From Simplicispira hankyongi (GTDB lineage: Bacteria > Pseudomonadota > Gammaproteobacteria > Burkholderiales > Burkholderiaceae_C), in contig NZ_QXJC01000001.1 of NCBI RefSeq assembly GCF_003570885.1, forward strand, positions 992,001-1,056,000: 64,000 nucleotides of DNA, written 5' to 3'. The notes beneath the pieces were generated by a model. The model did no database searches, was not told the DNA's origin, and saw nothing but the letters and a program-made list of their open reading frames with translations. This document shows positions 30,663-39,219 of the stretch, one piece after another. Position numbers and translations under genes: made by a program. The stretch's first letter is position 1; every line of letters starts with the position of its first letter.

Positions 30663-31130
30663 ATGCCCTTGCACGACACCGCCGCGTGGCGCATTGGCGA
30701 GGCCGCGCGCCGCTCGGGCGTGTCGGCCGCCAACATCCGCTTTTACGAGAAAGAGCAGCTGCTGCCGCCCGGCGCACGCGCGGACAACCGCTACCGCCTC
30801 TACAGTGCCGCCGACGTGCACCGCCTGCGCTTCATTCGCCTGTGCCGCGCCATGGACATGTCGCTGGGCGAAGTGCGCACGCTGGTGGCGCTCAACGCCC
30901 AGCCGCCCACCGACACGCATGCGGCCTGCCACACGCTGGACGAGCACCTCGCCCACGTGCGCGCCCGCCGCAAGGAACTGCAGGCGCTGGAGCAAGACCT
31001 GCGCGCCCTGCGCAGCCGCTGCGACGGCACCGACGACGCACACTGCCATGTGCTCGACGCACTGCACGCCCAAGCCGATGCACAAGCCGATACAGGGCTG
31101 GCAGCGGCGCTGCCGAAGCGGCATGTGTAA
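30663..31130 (+). CDS. cadR: MerR-family Cd/Pb-type regulator
   Basis: A 155-residue metal-responsive activator. The N-terminal MerR helix-turn-helix is WRIGEAARRSGVSAANIRFYEK (about 9-30), then a dimerisation helix. The metal-site cysteines are in AACHTLDEH and the C-terminal pair in SRCDGTDDAHCHVLDALH, the CadR/PbrR arrangement. The start follows GAAGG. It is divergent from the P1B ATPase with a 19-bp-spaced promoter between them. Choosing between Cd, Pb and Zn needs experiment. Confidence 0.88.
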   Translation: MPLHDTAAWRIGEAARRSGVSAANIRFYEKEQLLPPGARADNRYRLYSAADVHRLRFIRLCRAMDMSLGEVRTLVALNAQPPTDTHAACHTLDEHLAHVRARRKELQALEQDLRALRSRCDGTDDAHCHVLDALHAQADAQADTGLAAALPKRHV

Positions 31131-31248
31131 GACCTGTTCGGGCTCTAGGCATTTGGCTACCCGCGCTGTCACCCCCGAAACTTCCTGCAAGGTCACACCC
31201 GCCGAAAATCAAGGACACTCGTGCGTTAGTGCACGCAGCGCCTCCTCC

Positions 31249-32169
31249 ATGACACCCCTCTCCCGCCGCCAACTCATTGGCCTCGTTCTGCTCACCCTGA
31301 TGTGGGGGTTGAACTGGCCAGTGATGAAGCTCGCGCTGCGCGAGATCAGTCCGCTCTATTTTCGGGGGCTGACCATGGGAGTCGGCGCGCTGGTGCTGGC
31401 GGGGTATTTCGGGAGGCAAGGCATTCGCCTGCTCCCCAGGGGGCGTTCGGAATGGCGAACCGTAGTGGTGCTGGGGCTGCCCAACATCCTGGGCTGGCAC
31501 GCGTTGTCCATTATCGGCGTCGCGCACCTGCCGGCCGGGCGCGCCGCCATCCTCGGTTTCACCATGCCCGTGTGGACGGTGCTGCTGGGCGTGCTGCTGT
31601 ACCGCGACAAGCTGACCCCGCGCCTGGTGCTCGCCGTGGTGGCGGTGCTTACGGGCATTGCGCTTTTGCTCTGGAACGAGTGGGCCCACCTGGCGGGCCG
31701 ACCGGTGGGTATTGCCTGGATGCAGGGGGCGGCGCTCTGCTGGGCGCTGGGCACAATCTGGATGCGCCGCGCGCACCTGACGCTGCCCGCAGAGACGCTG
31801 GTGGTGTGGATGATGGCTTTGTCGGCGGTGGTGATCGTGCTGCTCGCGGTGGCGCTGGAGCCGCCCCAGCACTGGCATTTCAGCACGTCGGTGTGGGTGA
31901 GTCTGGTATGGAGCGTGCTGATCAACTATGGCGCGGCGCAGGTGATCTGGTTTGCGCTGGCGCGGGAGCTGCCGGCGGCCACCAGCGCCATGAGCGTGAT
32001 GGCCGTGCCCCTCATCGGCATCTTGAGCGCGCCACTCATCGTGGGCGAATGGCCCCATTGGCAGGACATGGCGGCCATGGTGTGCGTGGTGGTGGCGATT
32101 GGCGCCGTGTTGCTGCGGCGGCCGGAGCAAGCGACCAAAGAAAAAAGCCTAAGTGAATCGATCACTTAG
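31249..32169 (+). CDS. EamA/DMT-family transporter
   Basis: Inner-membrane exporter of the drug/metabolite superfamily, 306 residues with about 10 hydrophobic segments in two EamA repeats. LLTLMWGLNWPVMKLALREISP is the N-terminal signature; the second repeat has MSVMAVPLIGILSAPLIVGE. The substrate is unknown (family members export amino acids and metabolites). The last codons overlap the left arm of a terminator. Confidence 0.9.
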   Translation: MTPLSRRQLIGLVLLTLMWGLNWPVMKLALREISPLYFRGLTMGVGALVLAGYFGRQGIRLLPRGRSEWRTVVVLGLPNILGWHALSIIGVAHLPAGRAAILGFTMPVWTVLLGVLLYRDKLTPRLVLAVVAVLTGIALLLWNEWAHLAGRPVGIAWMQGAALCWALGTIWMRRAHLTLPAETLVVWMMALSAVVIVLLAVALEPPQHWHFSTSVWVSLVWSVLINYGAAQVIWFALARELPAATSAMSVMAVPLIGILSAPLIVGEWPHWQDMAAMVCVVVAIGAVLLRRPEQATKEKSLSESIT

Positions 32170-32174
32170 GCTTT
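32144..32174 (+). terminator. Terminator overlapping the transporter stop
   Basis: AAAGCCTAAGTGA pairs perfectly (13 bp) with TCACTTAGGCTTT around a 5-base loop. The transporter's stop TAG is inside the right arm. It ends 5 bases before the 3' end of the opposing tRNA gene and is flanked by A and T runs, so it may work in both directions. Confidence 0.87.
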
Positions 32175-32178
32175 ATCT

Positions 32179-32271
32179 TGGCGGAAACGGAGGGATTCGA
32201 ACCCTCGATGAGGCTCTACACCCCATACTCCCTTAGCAGGGGAGCACCTTCGGCCACTCGGTCACGTTTCC
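32179..32271 (-). tRNA. serX: tRNA-Ser (anticodon GCU)
   Basis: A 93-nt class II tRNA with encoded CCA. The acceptor GGAAACG pairs with CGTTTCC. The anticodon GCT is at 32235-32237 in the loop CTGCTAA, a long variable arm follows, and the T loop is GGTTCGAATCC. It reads AGC/AGU serine codons. Confidence 0.97.
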
Positions 32272-32326
32272 AATCCCGCTATTATGCCCGAAGACAAGAG
32301 GCCTTCCAGCAAGCAGCGGGGTAGTG

Positions 32327-33595
32327 TCAGGCGGTTTCCTGGTCCAGGCCAAAGGCGGTGTGCAGGGCGCGCACGGCCAGTTCCAGGTACTTTTCGTCGA
32401 TGACGACCGATGTCTTGATCTCGGACGTAGAAATCATCTGGATGTTGATGCCCTCTTCGCTCAACACGCGGAACATCTTGCTTGCCACGCCCACATGGCT
32501 GCGCATGCCGATGCCGACGATGCTGACCTTGCAGATGTTGGGGTCGCCGACCACTTCCTTGGCGCCAAGTTCAGGCAGCACGGTCTCGCGCAGCAGGTCT
32601 AGCGTGCGGGCAAAGTCGGACTGGCTCACCGTGAAGCTGAAGTCGGCCTTGCCGTCCTTGCTGATGTTCTGAATGATGACGTCCACCTCAATGTTGGCGT
32701 CGGCCACCGGGCCCAGGATGCGAAAGGCCATGCCGGGAGAGTCGGGCACGCCCAGCACCGAAACTTTGGCTTCGCCGCGGTTGAATGCGATGCCGGATAC
32801 GACGGCTTGTTCCATTTTTTCGTCTTCCTCAAAAGTGATCAATGTGCCCGACTGCGCCTCTTCAGCCAAGTCGATGTCCCAGGGAGTAAAGCTCGAAAGC
32901 ACCCGCATGGGCACTTTGTATTTGCCGGCAAACTCCACCGAGCGGATCTGCAGCACCTTGCTGCCCAGGCTGGCCATTTCAAGCATCTCTTCGAAGCTCA
33001 CGGTGGTCAGGCGCCGGGCGGCGGGCACCACGCGCGGATCGGTGGTGTACACGCCATCGACATCGGTATAAATGAGGCATTCGTCAGCACCCATGGCGGC
33101 GGCAATGGCCACCGCTGAGGTGTCCGACCCACCGCGCCCGAGGGTGGTGATGTTGCCCAGTTCGTCAATACCCTGAAAGCCGGTGACGATGACCACACGG
33201 CCTGCGTCCAGGTCGGCGCGCACGCGCTGGTCGTCAATCGATTCGATGCGTGCCTTGGTATGGCTGCTGTCGGTGCGCACGGGTACTTGCCAGCCGGCGT
33301 AGCTGACCGAGGGCATGCCCTCGGCTTGCAGCGCAATGGCCAGCAAAGCGGAGGACGCCTGCTCGCCGGTGGCGGCCAGCATGTCGAGTTCGCGGTGGTA
33401 CTCGGTCGTTGCGCGCGCCGGGGCGAGCTCGGCCGCCAAGCCCAGCAGGCGGTTGGTCTCGCCGCTCATGGCGCTGGGCACCACCACGATCTGGTGGCCA
33501 GCGCGCGCCCATTTGGTGACGCGCCGCGCCACGTTGCGAATGCGCTCGGGCGAGCCCATGGACGTGCCGCCGTATTTGTGAACTATCAAGGACAT
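32327..33595 (-). CDS. lysC: Aspartate kinase
   Basis: First step of lysine, threonine, methionine and diaminopimelate synthesis: phosphorylation of aspartate. The 422 residues begin MSLIVHKYGGTSMGSPERI, the kinase signature. FTGFQG-like VTGFQGIDELGNITTLGRGGSDTSA marks the catalytic domain (about 136-160). Two ACT domains form the C-terminal regulatory part (VLGVPDSPGMAFRIL and VSIVGIGMRSHVGVAS), implying feedback inhibition. It has the length and architecture of the monofunctional beta-class enzyme. Confidence 0.97.
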   Translation of the reverse strand: MSLIVHKYGGTSMGSPERIRNVARRVTKWARAGHQIVVVPSAMSGETNRLLGLAAELAPARATTEYHRELDMLAATGEQASSALLAIALQAEGMPSVSYAGWQVPVRTDSSHTKARIESIDDQRVRADLDAGRVVIVTGFQGIDELGNITTLGRGGSDTSAVAIAAAMGADECLIYTDVDGVYTTDPRVVPAARRLTTVSFEEMLEMASLGSKVLQIRSVEFAGKYKVPMRVLSSFTPWDIDLAEEAQSGTLITFEEDEKMEQAVVSGIAFNRGEAKVSVLGVPDSPGMAFRILGPVADANIEVDVIIQNISKDGKADFSFTVSQSDFARTLDLLRETVLPELGAKEVVGDPNICKVSIVGIGMRSHVGVASKMFRVLSEEGINIQMISTSEIKTSVVIDEKYLELAVRALHTAFGLDQETA

Positions 33596-33674
33596 TGGGA
33601 AGTCGTTGCGACGGGAACCGGAATGTGCGGCGCAGATTGCAAGGCGTTTTGGGGGGCGCCGCCGGCTCTCTTGC

Positions 33675-34640
33675 TTAGGGGGCCAAAACCGGCGAATTGT
33701 ACCAATCAAGCCGGTCGTTGCTGCGCCGCACAAAACCCAGGCCCACTTTGATCTCGATGCGGTGCCCGCGCGTGGTGCAGGCGGCAATCTGGCGCTGCAG
33801 TTCGGCAAGCTGCGCCGCACTGGGTGTGCAGCGGTGGCAGCTCGCCAGCCAATGGCGCAGCACATTGGCCTGGCGCGCGGTGCTGAGCTGCTGCAGCAAG
33901 CGAATCCGTGGCGGGGTGCCCACGGTGGCCAAGTCCTGCCGGGCGACTTCAAGCAGCAACTGCTGTGCCTGCGCGGCGTGCGCACTGCTGCGGGCGAACG
34001 TTTCGCGAAAGGCGGGAAAGCAGGCTTCGAGCGCGGGCAGAAGCTCAGCGCGAATGCGGTTGCGGGTAAAGCGCAGGTCGGTGTTGGTCGGATCTTCCAC
34101 CCAGCCCTCGCCGCGCGCGCGCAGCCACTCACGCACCGCCCTGCCCGGCACGCCCAGCAAAGGGCGGTGCCAGGCGATGCCGGCGCGCTGCCACTGCGCC
34201 GGCATGGCGGCGAGGCCCGGAAGACCCGCACCGCGCGAGAGGGCCAATAGCAAGGTTTCGACCTGGTCGTCAGCGTGGTGCGCCAATGCTATTGAAGCAA
34301 TAGCTGCACCCGCAATACCAGTAAGCGCTATAGCCTCAAAAGCCTTGTATCTTGCAATGCGCGCCGCGTCTTCCGGGCTTTGGCCAGACGCTGCGCCGGC
34401 GCTCACGCGTGCCACCTGCAGCGGCACCGCCAGGCGCTCACACAGCGCTTGGCAATGCGCAGCGAAGTCGTCTGCCGCGGCCTGCAGGCCGTGGTGCACG
34501 TGGAGGGCGCAGACCTCTCCGGGCCAGCGCTCGGCGCAAGCGATCAGCAGGGCCGTCGAATCTGCGCCGCCGCTCAGGCCCACCGCCAAGGGCAGTGCCG
34601 GCTGGAAGCTGGCAAGCGCTTGCGCAAAGGATGGCGGCAT
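33675..34640 (-). CDS. tilS: tRNA(Ile)-lysidine synthetase
   Basis: Converts the wobble C of tRNA-Ile(CAU) to lysidine with ATP and lysine; an essential step for AUA decoding. The 321 residues start at ATG 34640 (a GTG 4 codons earlier is possible). The PP-loop SGGADS (about 21-26), HVHHGL and HHADDQVETLLLALSRGAGLPG identify TilS; DPTNTDLRFTRNRIR is its second conserved block. Residues about 102-114 (FEAIALTGIAGAAIASI) are encoded by a palindromic repeat. Confidence 0.93.
   Translation of the reverse strand: MPPSFAQALASFQPALPLAVGLSGGADSTALLIACAERWPGEVCALHVHHGLQAAADDFAAHCQALCERLAVPLQVARVSAGAASGQSPEDAARIARYKAFEAIALTGIAGAAIASIALAHHADDQVETLLLALSRGAGLPGLAAMPAQWQRAGIAWHRPLLGVPGRAVREWLRARGEGWVEDPTNTDLRFTRNRIRAELLPALEACFPAFRETFARSSAHAAQAQQLLLEVARQDLATVGTPPRIRLLQQLSTARQANVLRHWLASCHRCTPSAAQLAELQRQIAACTTRGHRIEIKVGLGFVRRSNDRLDWYNSPVLAP
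34299..34337 (-). repeat. Palindromic element inside tilS
   Basis: On the minus strand: GAGGCTATAGCGCTTACTGG, then TATTGCGGGTGCAGCTATT. The outer GAGGCTATAGCGCTTA and GCAGCTAT match consensus, while the second inner arm has drifted (no AAGCGC). It is read in-frame as an Ala/Ile-rich helix just before the conserved HHADDQ. Confidence 0.65.
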
Positions 34641-34682
34641 ATCGCACCACAAGGACCACGCGGCATTGGTGCCGCGTCGCGC

Positions 34683-35660
34683 TCAGCGGCTGTCGGCCTT
34701 GGTGTCCGTAAAGCGCCCGTAGCTTTGCAAACGGGCGTAGCGCCGGTCGATCAGTTCTTTGACCTTGAGGTCGGCGAGCTGGCGGAAAGCGTCGCCCAGC
34801 GCACGTTTGAGGAAGGCGGACATCTGCTTGGGGTCGCGGTGTGCGCCGCCTACGGGCTCGTTGACGATCTTGTCCACCAGGCCCAGCGCCTTGAGCCGGT
34901 GCGCAGTGATGCCCAGCGCCTCGGCCGCATCCTGGGCCTTGTCGCTGGTCTTCCACAGGATGGAGGCGCAACCCTCGGGGCTGATGACGGAGTAGATGGC
35001 GTACTGCAGCATCAGCAACTGGTCACAGACGCTGAGCGCCAGCGCGCCGCCCGAGCCGCCCTCGCCGATGATGGTGGTGATGATGGGCACTTCGAGTTGT
35101 GCCATCTCGTAGATGTTGCGGCCAATGGCTTCCGACTGGCCACGCTCTTCGGCGTCGATGCCCGGGAACGCGCCCGGCGTATCGACAAAGGTGAACACTG
35201 GCAGACCGAATTTCTCCGCTGTTTTCATCAGGCGAAGTGCCTTGCGGTAGCCTTCAGGGCGCGTCATGCCGAAGTTGCGCAGCGCACGCTCTTTGGTGTC
35301 GCGCCCCTTCTGGTGGCCCAGCACCATGCAGGCATGGCCGTTGAAGCGCGCCAAGCCGCCCACAATGGATTTGTCGTCGGAAAAATGCCGGTCGCCGTGC
35401 ATTTCGACGAAATCCGTGAAAAGGCTCTGCACATAATCGAGCGTGTAGGGTCGCTCGGGATGGCGGGCAATCTTGGTGATCTGCCACGGCGTCAGGTCGG
35501 AATAGATGTCCTTGGTGAGCTGCTGGCTTTTCTTGCTCAGTTGGTCGATTTCCTCCGAAATATCGACCGCGCTCTCGTTCTGCACGTAGCGCAGCTCTTC
35601 GATCTTGGATTCGAGCTCGGCAATGGGGTTTTCGAAATCCAGAAATGTCTTTTTCGCCAT
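34683..35660 (-). CDS. accA: Acetyl-CoA carboxylase carboxyltransferase subunit alpha
   Basis: Alpha subunit of the carboxyltransferase that makes malonyl-CoA for fatty-acid synthesis. The 325 residues open [22 protein letters not shown] and contain [32 protein letters not shown] and [15 protein letters not shown], all hallmark AccA segments. The upstream neighbour is an AlkA-type glycosylase and tilS is downstream, the usual betaproteobacterial order. Confidence 0.97.
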   Translation of the reverse strand: MAKKTFLDFENPIAELESKIEELRYVQNESAVDISEEIDQLSKKSQQLTKDIYSDLTPWQITKIARHPERPYTLDYVQSLFTDFVEMHGDRHFSDDKSIVGGLARFNGHACMVLGHQKGRDTKERALRNFGMTRPEGYRKALRLMKTAEKFGLPVFTFVDTPGAFPGIDAEERGQSEAIGRNIYEMAQLEVPIITTIIGEGGSGGALALSVCDQLLMLQYAIYSVISPEGCASILWKTSDKAQDAAEALGITAHRLKALGLVDKIVNEPVGGAHRDPKQMSAFLKRALGDAFRQLADLKVKELIDRRYARLQSYGRFTDTKADSR

Positions 35661-35703
35661 GTGTTGTTCCTTGCGCGCGGGGCGCGTGGCTGCGGGAAGC
35701 GGC

Positions 35704-36366
35704 TCAGTAAGCGACCGGCAGGGGGTCCAGCGAGCGCCAAATATACCAAGTGGCTACGCTGCACCAGGGCTTCCAGGCCTGTGCCACTTCGCGCGCATCG
35801 CTGCGGCTGACCGGGTCGCCCGAGAAGTAGTTGCGGCTGATGCCGTTGAGCAGGCCGACATCATCGAGCGGCAGCACGTTGGGGCGCATGAGGTGGAAGA
35901 TGAGAAACATCTCGGCCGTCCAGCGGCCAATGCCGCGCACCGCCACCAGCTCGGCAATGATGGCCTCGTCGTCCATGGCCTGCCAGGCATCGACATGCAG
36001 CTTGTTGCCGTCGAAGTGCAGCGCCAAGTCTACGAGGTATTCCACCTTGCGCGCCGACAGGCCGGCAGCGCGCATGTCGTCGATTTTCAGGCGCAGTACG
36101 TCGGGCGGCGTGAGCGTGGGCGCCAGCAGCGCAAAGCGGTCCCACACGGTTTGCGCGGCCTTCACCGAAATCTGCTGGCCGACGATGCTGCGCGCCAGCG
36201 TGACGAAGGCATCGCCCCGCGTCTGCAGGCAGGTCTCGCCGAACTGCGGAATCAGGCGCTTCATCACCCGATCTTTTTTCATCAGATGCGTGCGCGCCTG
36301 GGACCAATACTCTGGCGTTGCCAGGTCGAGCGTTGCCGCAGTCGCTATTACTTTAGAAGCACTCAC
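35704..36366 (-). CDS. DNA-3-methyladenine glycosylase II (AlkA-like)
   Basis: Base-excision repair enzyme that removes alkylated purines. The 220 residues carry an HhH-GPD domain: [22 protein letters not shown] (about 58-79), the hairpin [16 protein letters not shown] and the catalytic Asp in VLPLDDVGL. It is the short form without the E. coli AlkA N-terminal domain. The GTG start is supported by AAGGA 9 bases upstream. Confidence 0.9.
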   Translation of the reverse strand: MSASKVIATAATLDLATPEYWSQARTHLMKKDRVMKRLIPQFGETCLQTRGDAFVTLARSIVGQQISVKAAQTVWDRFALLAPTLTPPDVLRLKIDDMRAAGLSARKVEYLVDLALHFDGNKLHVDAWQAMDDEAIIAELVAVRGIGRWTAEMFLIFHLMRPNVLPLDDVGLLNGISRNYFSGDPVSRSDAREVAQAWKPWCSVATWYIWRSLDPLPVAY

Positions 36367-36412
36367 CGCTTGTCCTTATTGCGCTGCGTGCCATTTCTAC
36401 TTATATTTTTTC

Positions 36413-37852
36413 TCATGAAGCGGCTTCCCAGGTGGTGCCGGTGGCGCTGTCCTTGAGGACGATGCCCTGGGCCAGCAAGGCCGCACGGATGCGGTCGGCC
36501 TCGGCGTAGTTTTTTTCGGCCTTGGCAGCGGCGCGCGCTGCGATCTGTTCCTGGATTTGTGGTTCAGACAAGGCGTTGCTTGCTGTGGGTTTCCCGGCAG
36601 CAAATACCGAGGCACCTTCAACTTGAACAATGCGCCCCTTCAAGAAGTCCGACGGCTTACCCTGCAGCAGCCCCAAGCAGCCGCCCAACGCCTTGAGCAG
36701 GCCGGCTGCCTGTGGCGAGCGGCTGCGATTCACGTCACCGGCCAGATCGAAGAGCACCGCGACAGCCTCGGGCGTACCGAAATCCTCGTCCATCGCTGCC
36801 TTGAAACGCGCAGCATGTGGATCTGCCCAGTCAATCCCGCCTCCATCTTCAGGCGGCACTGCATCGAGCGCTGTGTACAAACGCTTGAGCGCCTGGTGGG
36901 CGTCGTTCAAATGAACGTCGCTGTAGTTGAGCGCGCTGCGGTAGTGGCTGCGCACCAGGAAGAAGCGCAGGGTTTCGGGCCGGTAATCGTGCTTTTCCAG
37001 CACATCGCGGATGGTGAAGAAGTTGCCCAGGCTCTTGGACATCTTCTCGTTGTCCACGCGCACAAAACCGTTGTGGACCCAGAAGCGCGCCAGCGGCTTG
37101 CCGTGAGCCCCTTCGCTCTGCGCAATCTCGTTCTCGTGGTGCGGGAACTGCAGGTCGGCGCCGCCGCCGTGGATATCGAAGGTCTCGCCCAGCGTGGCGC
37201 AGCTCATGGCCGAGCATTCGATGTGCCAGCCGGGGCGCCCGGCGCCAAAGCGGCTGTCCCATTTCGCTTCAGGCGGCTCGTCCGCCTTGGCGGACTTCCA
37301 GAGCACGAAGTCGAGCGGATCGTTCTTGCCATCCTGAACCGCCACGCGTTCGCCTGCACGCAGCTCGTCCAGCGACTTGCCCGAGAGCTTGCCGTAGCCG
37401 GGGAACTTGCGCACTGCGTAGTTCACGTCGCCGCTCTCGGCCCGGTAGGCCAGGCCCTTGCCTTCGAGCGTACCGATGAGCGAGAGCATTTGCGGCACGT
37501 ATTCGGTGGCGCGCGGCTCAATATCAGGCGGCTCAATGCCGAGCTTGGCGATGTCAGCATGCATGGCGCCGATCATCTCGTCGGTCAACGCGCGGATCGT
37601 GATGCCGCGATCCAGTGCGCGGCGGATGATCTTGTCGTCGATGTCGGTAATGTTGCGCACGTACGTGACGCGGTACCCGCTGGCGCGCAGCCAGCGCTGC
37701 ACCACGTCAAACGCCATCATCATGCGGGCATGGCCGATGTGGCACAGGTCGTAGATGGTCATGCCGCAGACGTACATGCGCACATGGCCAGGCTCGATCG
37801 GGGAAAACTCTTCCAGGGCACGCGAGAGCGTGTTGTAGATGCGCAGACTCAT
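36413..37852 (-). CDS. cysS: Cysteinyl-tRNA synthetase
   Basis: Charges tRNA-Cys. The 479 residues start [22 protein letters not shown]. Zinc and active-site features are VCGMTIYD, the HIGH-type HIGHAR (about 40-45), [14 protein letters not shown] and the KMSKS loop. The C-terminal DALR and anticodon regions end in [15 protein letters not shown]. The longer upstream frame has no support. It is divergent from a TPR-protein gene. Confidence 0.97.
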   Translation of the reverse strand: MSLRIYNTLSRALEEFSPIEPGHVRMYVCGMTIYDLCHIGHARMMMAFDVVQRWLRASGYRVTYVRNITDIDDKIIRRALDRGITIRALTDEMIGAMHADIAKLGIEPPDIEPRATEYVPQMLSLIGTLEGKGLAYRAESGDVNYAVRKFPGYGKLSGKSLDELRAGERVAVQDGKNDPLDFVLWKSAKADEPPEAKWDSRFGAGRPGWHIECSAMSCATLGETFDIHGGGADLQFPHHENEIAQSEGAHGKPLARFWVHNGFVRVDNEKMSKSLGNFFTIRDVLEKHDYRPETLRFFLVRSHYRSALNYSDVHLNDAHQALKRLYTALDAVPPEDGGGIDWADPHAARFKAAMDEDFGTPEAVAVLFDLAGDVNRSRSPQAAGLLKALGGCLGLLQGKPSDFLKGRIVQVEGASVFAAGKPTASNALSEPQIQEQIAARAAAKAEKNYAEADRIRAALLAQGIVLKDSATGTTWEAAS

Positions 37853-38078
37853 GGAGATTAGGTTGGGGAAGACAGGGCGTGACGGGGGCGAAGCACGCAG
37901 GTGGACGGACCTGCTAGCGGGCAAGGCGCACGCCAGACCCGATCCGCGCATCACAAATGCCGTGCCGGCGCCTGCGTACCACACAGGCGCAAGGTTCCGC
38001 CATGACCACCCCCTCGGCTACAATTCGTCGCAGTATAAGCGCCCGTCCGGGCCTCGGCTGACCACCTCACGGACCTTC

Positions 38079-39197
38079 ATGACATCCTCACGCCGCACCC
38101 TTTTCCCGCTCGTGCGCCTTGCGCGTCTCGTGGCTTTGTCGGCGCTGCTGTGCGCTGGCGCAGTCCATGCGGACGAATACTCCGATATCACGGCGCTGCT
38201 GAAAGCGGGCAAGGCGGCGGATGCGCTTGCCAAGGTCGACCAACGGCTTGCAAGCACGCCCAAAGATCCGCAATTGCGCTTCTTGCGCGGCGTGGCACAG
38301 GCAGATACGGGCAAGCAAAGCGACGCCATCGCCACCTTCACCCAGCTCACGCAGGACTACCCCGAACTGCCTGAGCCCTACAACAACCTGGCCGTGCTGT
38401 ATGCCGGCCAGAACCAGCTCGACAAGGCGCGCACTGCCCTTGAAATGGCGATCCGCACCAACCCGAGCTACTCGACCGCGCACGAGAACCTGGGTGACAT
38501 TTACGCCAAGCTCGCTGCCCAGGCCTACAACAAGGCCTTGCAGCTCGACGCCAACAGCAGCGCGGTCCTGACCCCGAAGCTGGCGCTGATTCGCAGCCTG
38601 TTCGCTGCGGGTCCAACGCCCGCCAACACGCGCACTTCGACCGTGGTGGCCGCTGCACCCACCCCTGCGCCTGCGCCAGTTGCGGCCAAGCCCGCACCGG
38701 TGCCAGCCCCCGTGGTCCCCGCTGCTCCGGCCCCAGAGCCCAAGGCACCCGCTGCCTCCCCGGCTCCGTCCGCAATACCCGTGACGCCGGTGGCCCGCCC
38801 CCCTGTCACCGAATCCGTAGAACCGCCTGCCGCGAAAGTGTCCGGCGCCGAAACCGCCGCAGAACAAGATGTGGAGGCCGCCGTAAAGGCCTGGGCGGCC
38901 GCCTGGTCGGCTCGCGACATGAAGAACTATTTGTCCTCCTACGGCAAGCAGTTTGATCCGCCGGGCAAGCAAAGCCGTGCGGCCTGGGAAAAAGAGCGTG
39001 AAGCGCGCATCGTGGGCAAGTCGCACATCCAGGTCACCATCAGCAAGCTCTCGGTCAACATCAAGGGCGACCGAGCCACCGCCCGCTTCCACCAAGCCTA
39101 CAGCGCCGACACACTGAACGTGACCAGCCGCAAGACCCTTGAGCTGGCACGCAGCCAGGGCCGCTGGGTCATCGTGCGCGAATCCACTGGCGGCTGA
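38079..39197 (+). CDS. Exported TPR protein with NTF2-like C-terminus
   Basis: A 372-residue secreted or periplasmic protein. A signal peptide (LVALSALLCAGAVHA) is followed by tetratricopeptide repeats (about 30-165; LRFLRGVAQADTGKQSDAIATF, YNNLAVLYAGQNQLDKA). A long Ala/Pro linker spans about 185-260. An NTF2/SnoaL-like domain closes it (AVKAWAAAWSARDMKNYLSSY...). A gene for an L,D-transpeptidase that also ends in an NTF2-like domain follows, so the pair probably works on the cell envelope. A TACAAT at 38019-38024 may be its -10. Confidence 0.85.
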   Translation: MTSSRRTLFPLVRLARLVALSALLCAGAVHADEYSDITALLKAGKAADALAKVDQRLASTPKDPQLRFLRGVAQADTGKQSDAIATFTQLTQDYPELPEPYNNLAVLYAGQNQLDKARTALEMAIRTNPSYSTAHENLGDIYAKLAAQAYNKALQLDANSSAVLTPKLALIRSLFAAGPTPANTRTSTVVAAAPTPAPAPVAAKPAPVPAPVVPAAPAPEPKAPAASPAPSAIPVTPVARPPVTESVEPPAAKVSGAETAAEQDVEAAVKAWAAAWSARDMKNYLSSYGKQFDPPGKQSRAAWEKEREARIVGKSHIQVTISKLSVNIKGDRATARFHQAYSADTLNVTSRKTLELARSQGRWVIVRESTGG

Positions 39198-39219
39198 TGC
39201 GAGAGCGCGTTTTCCCGCG

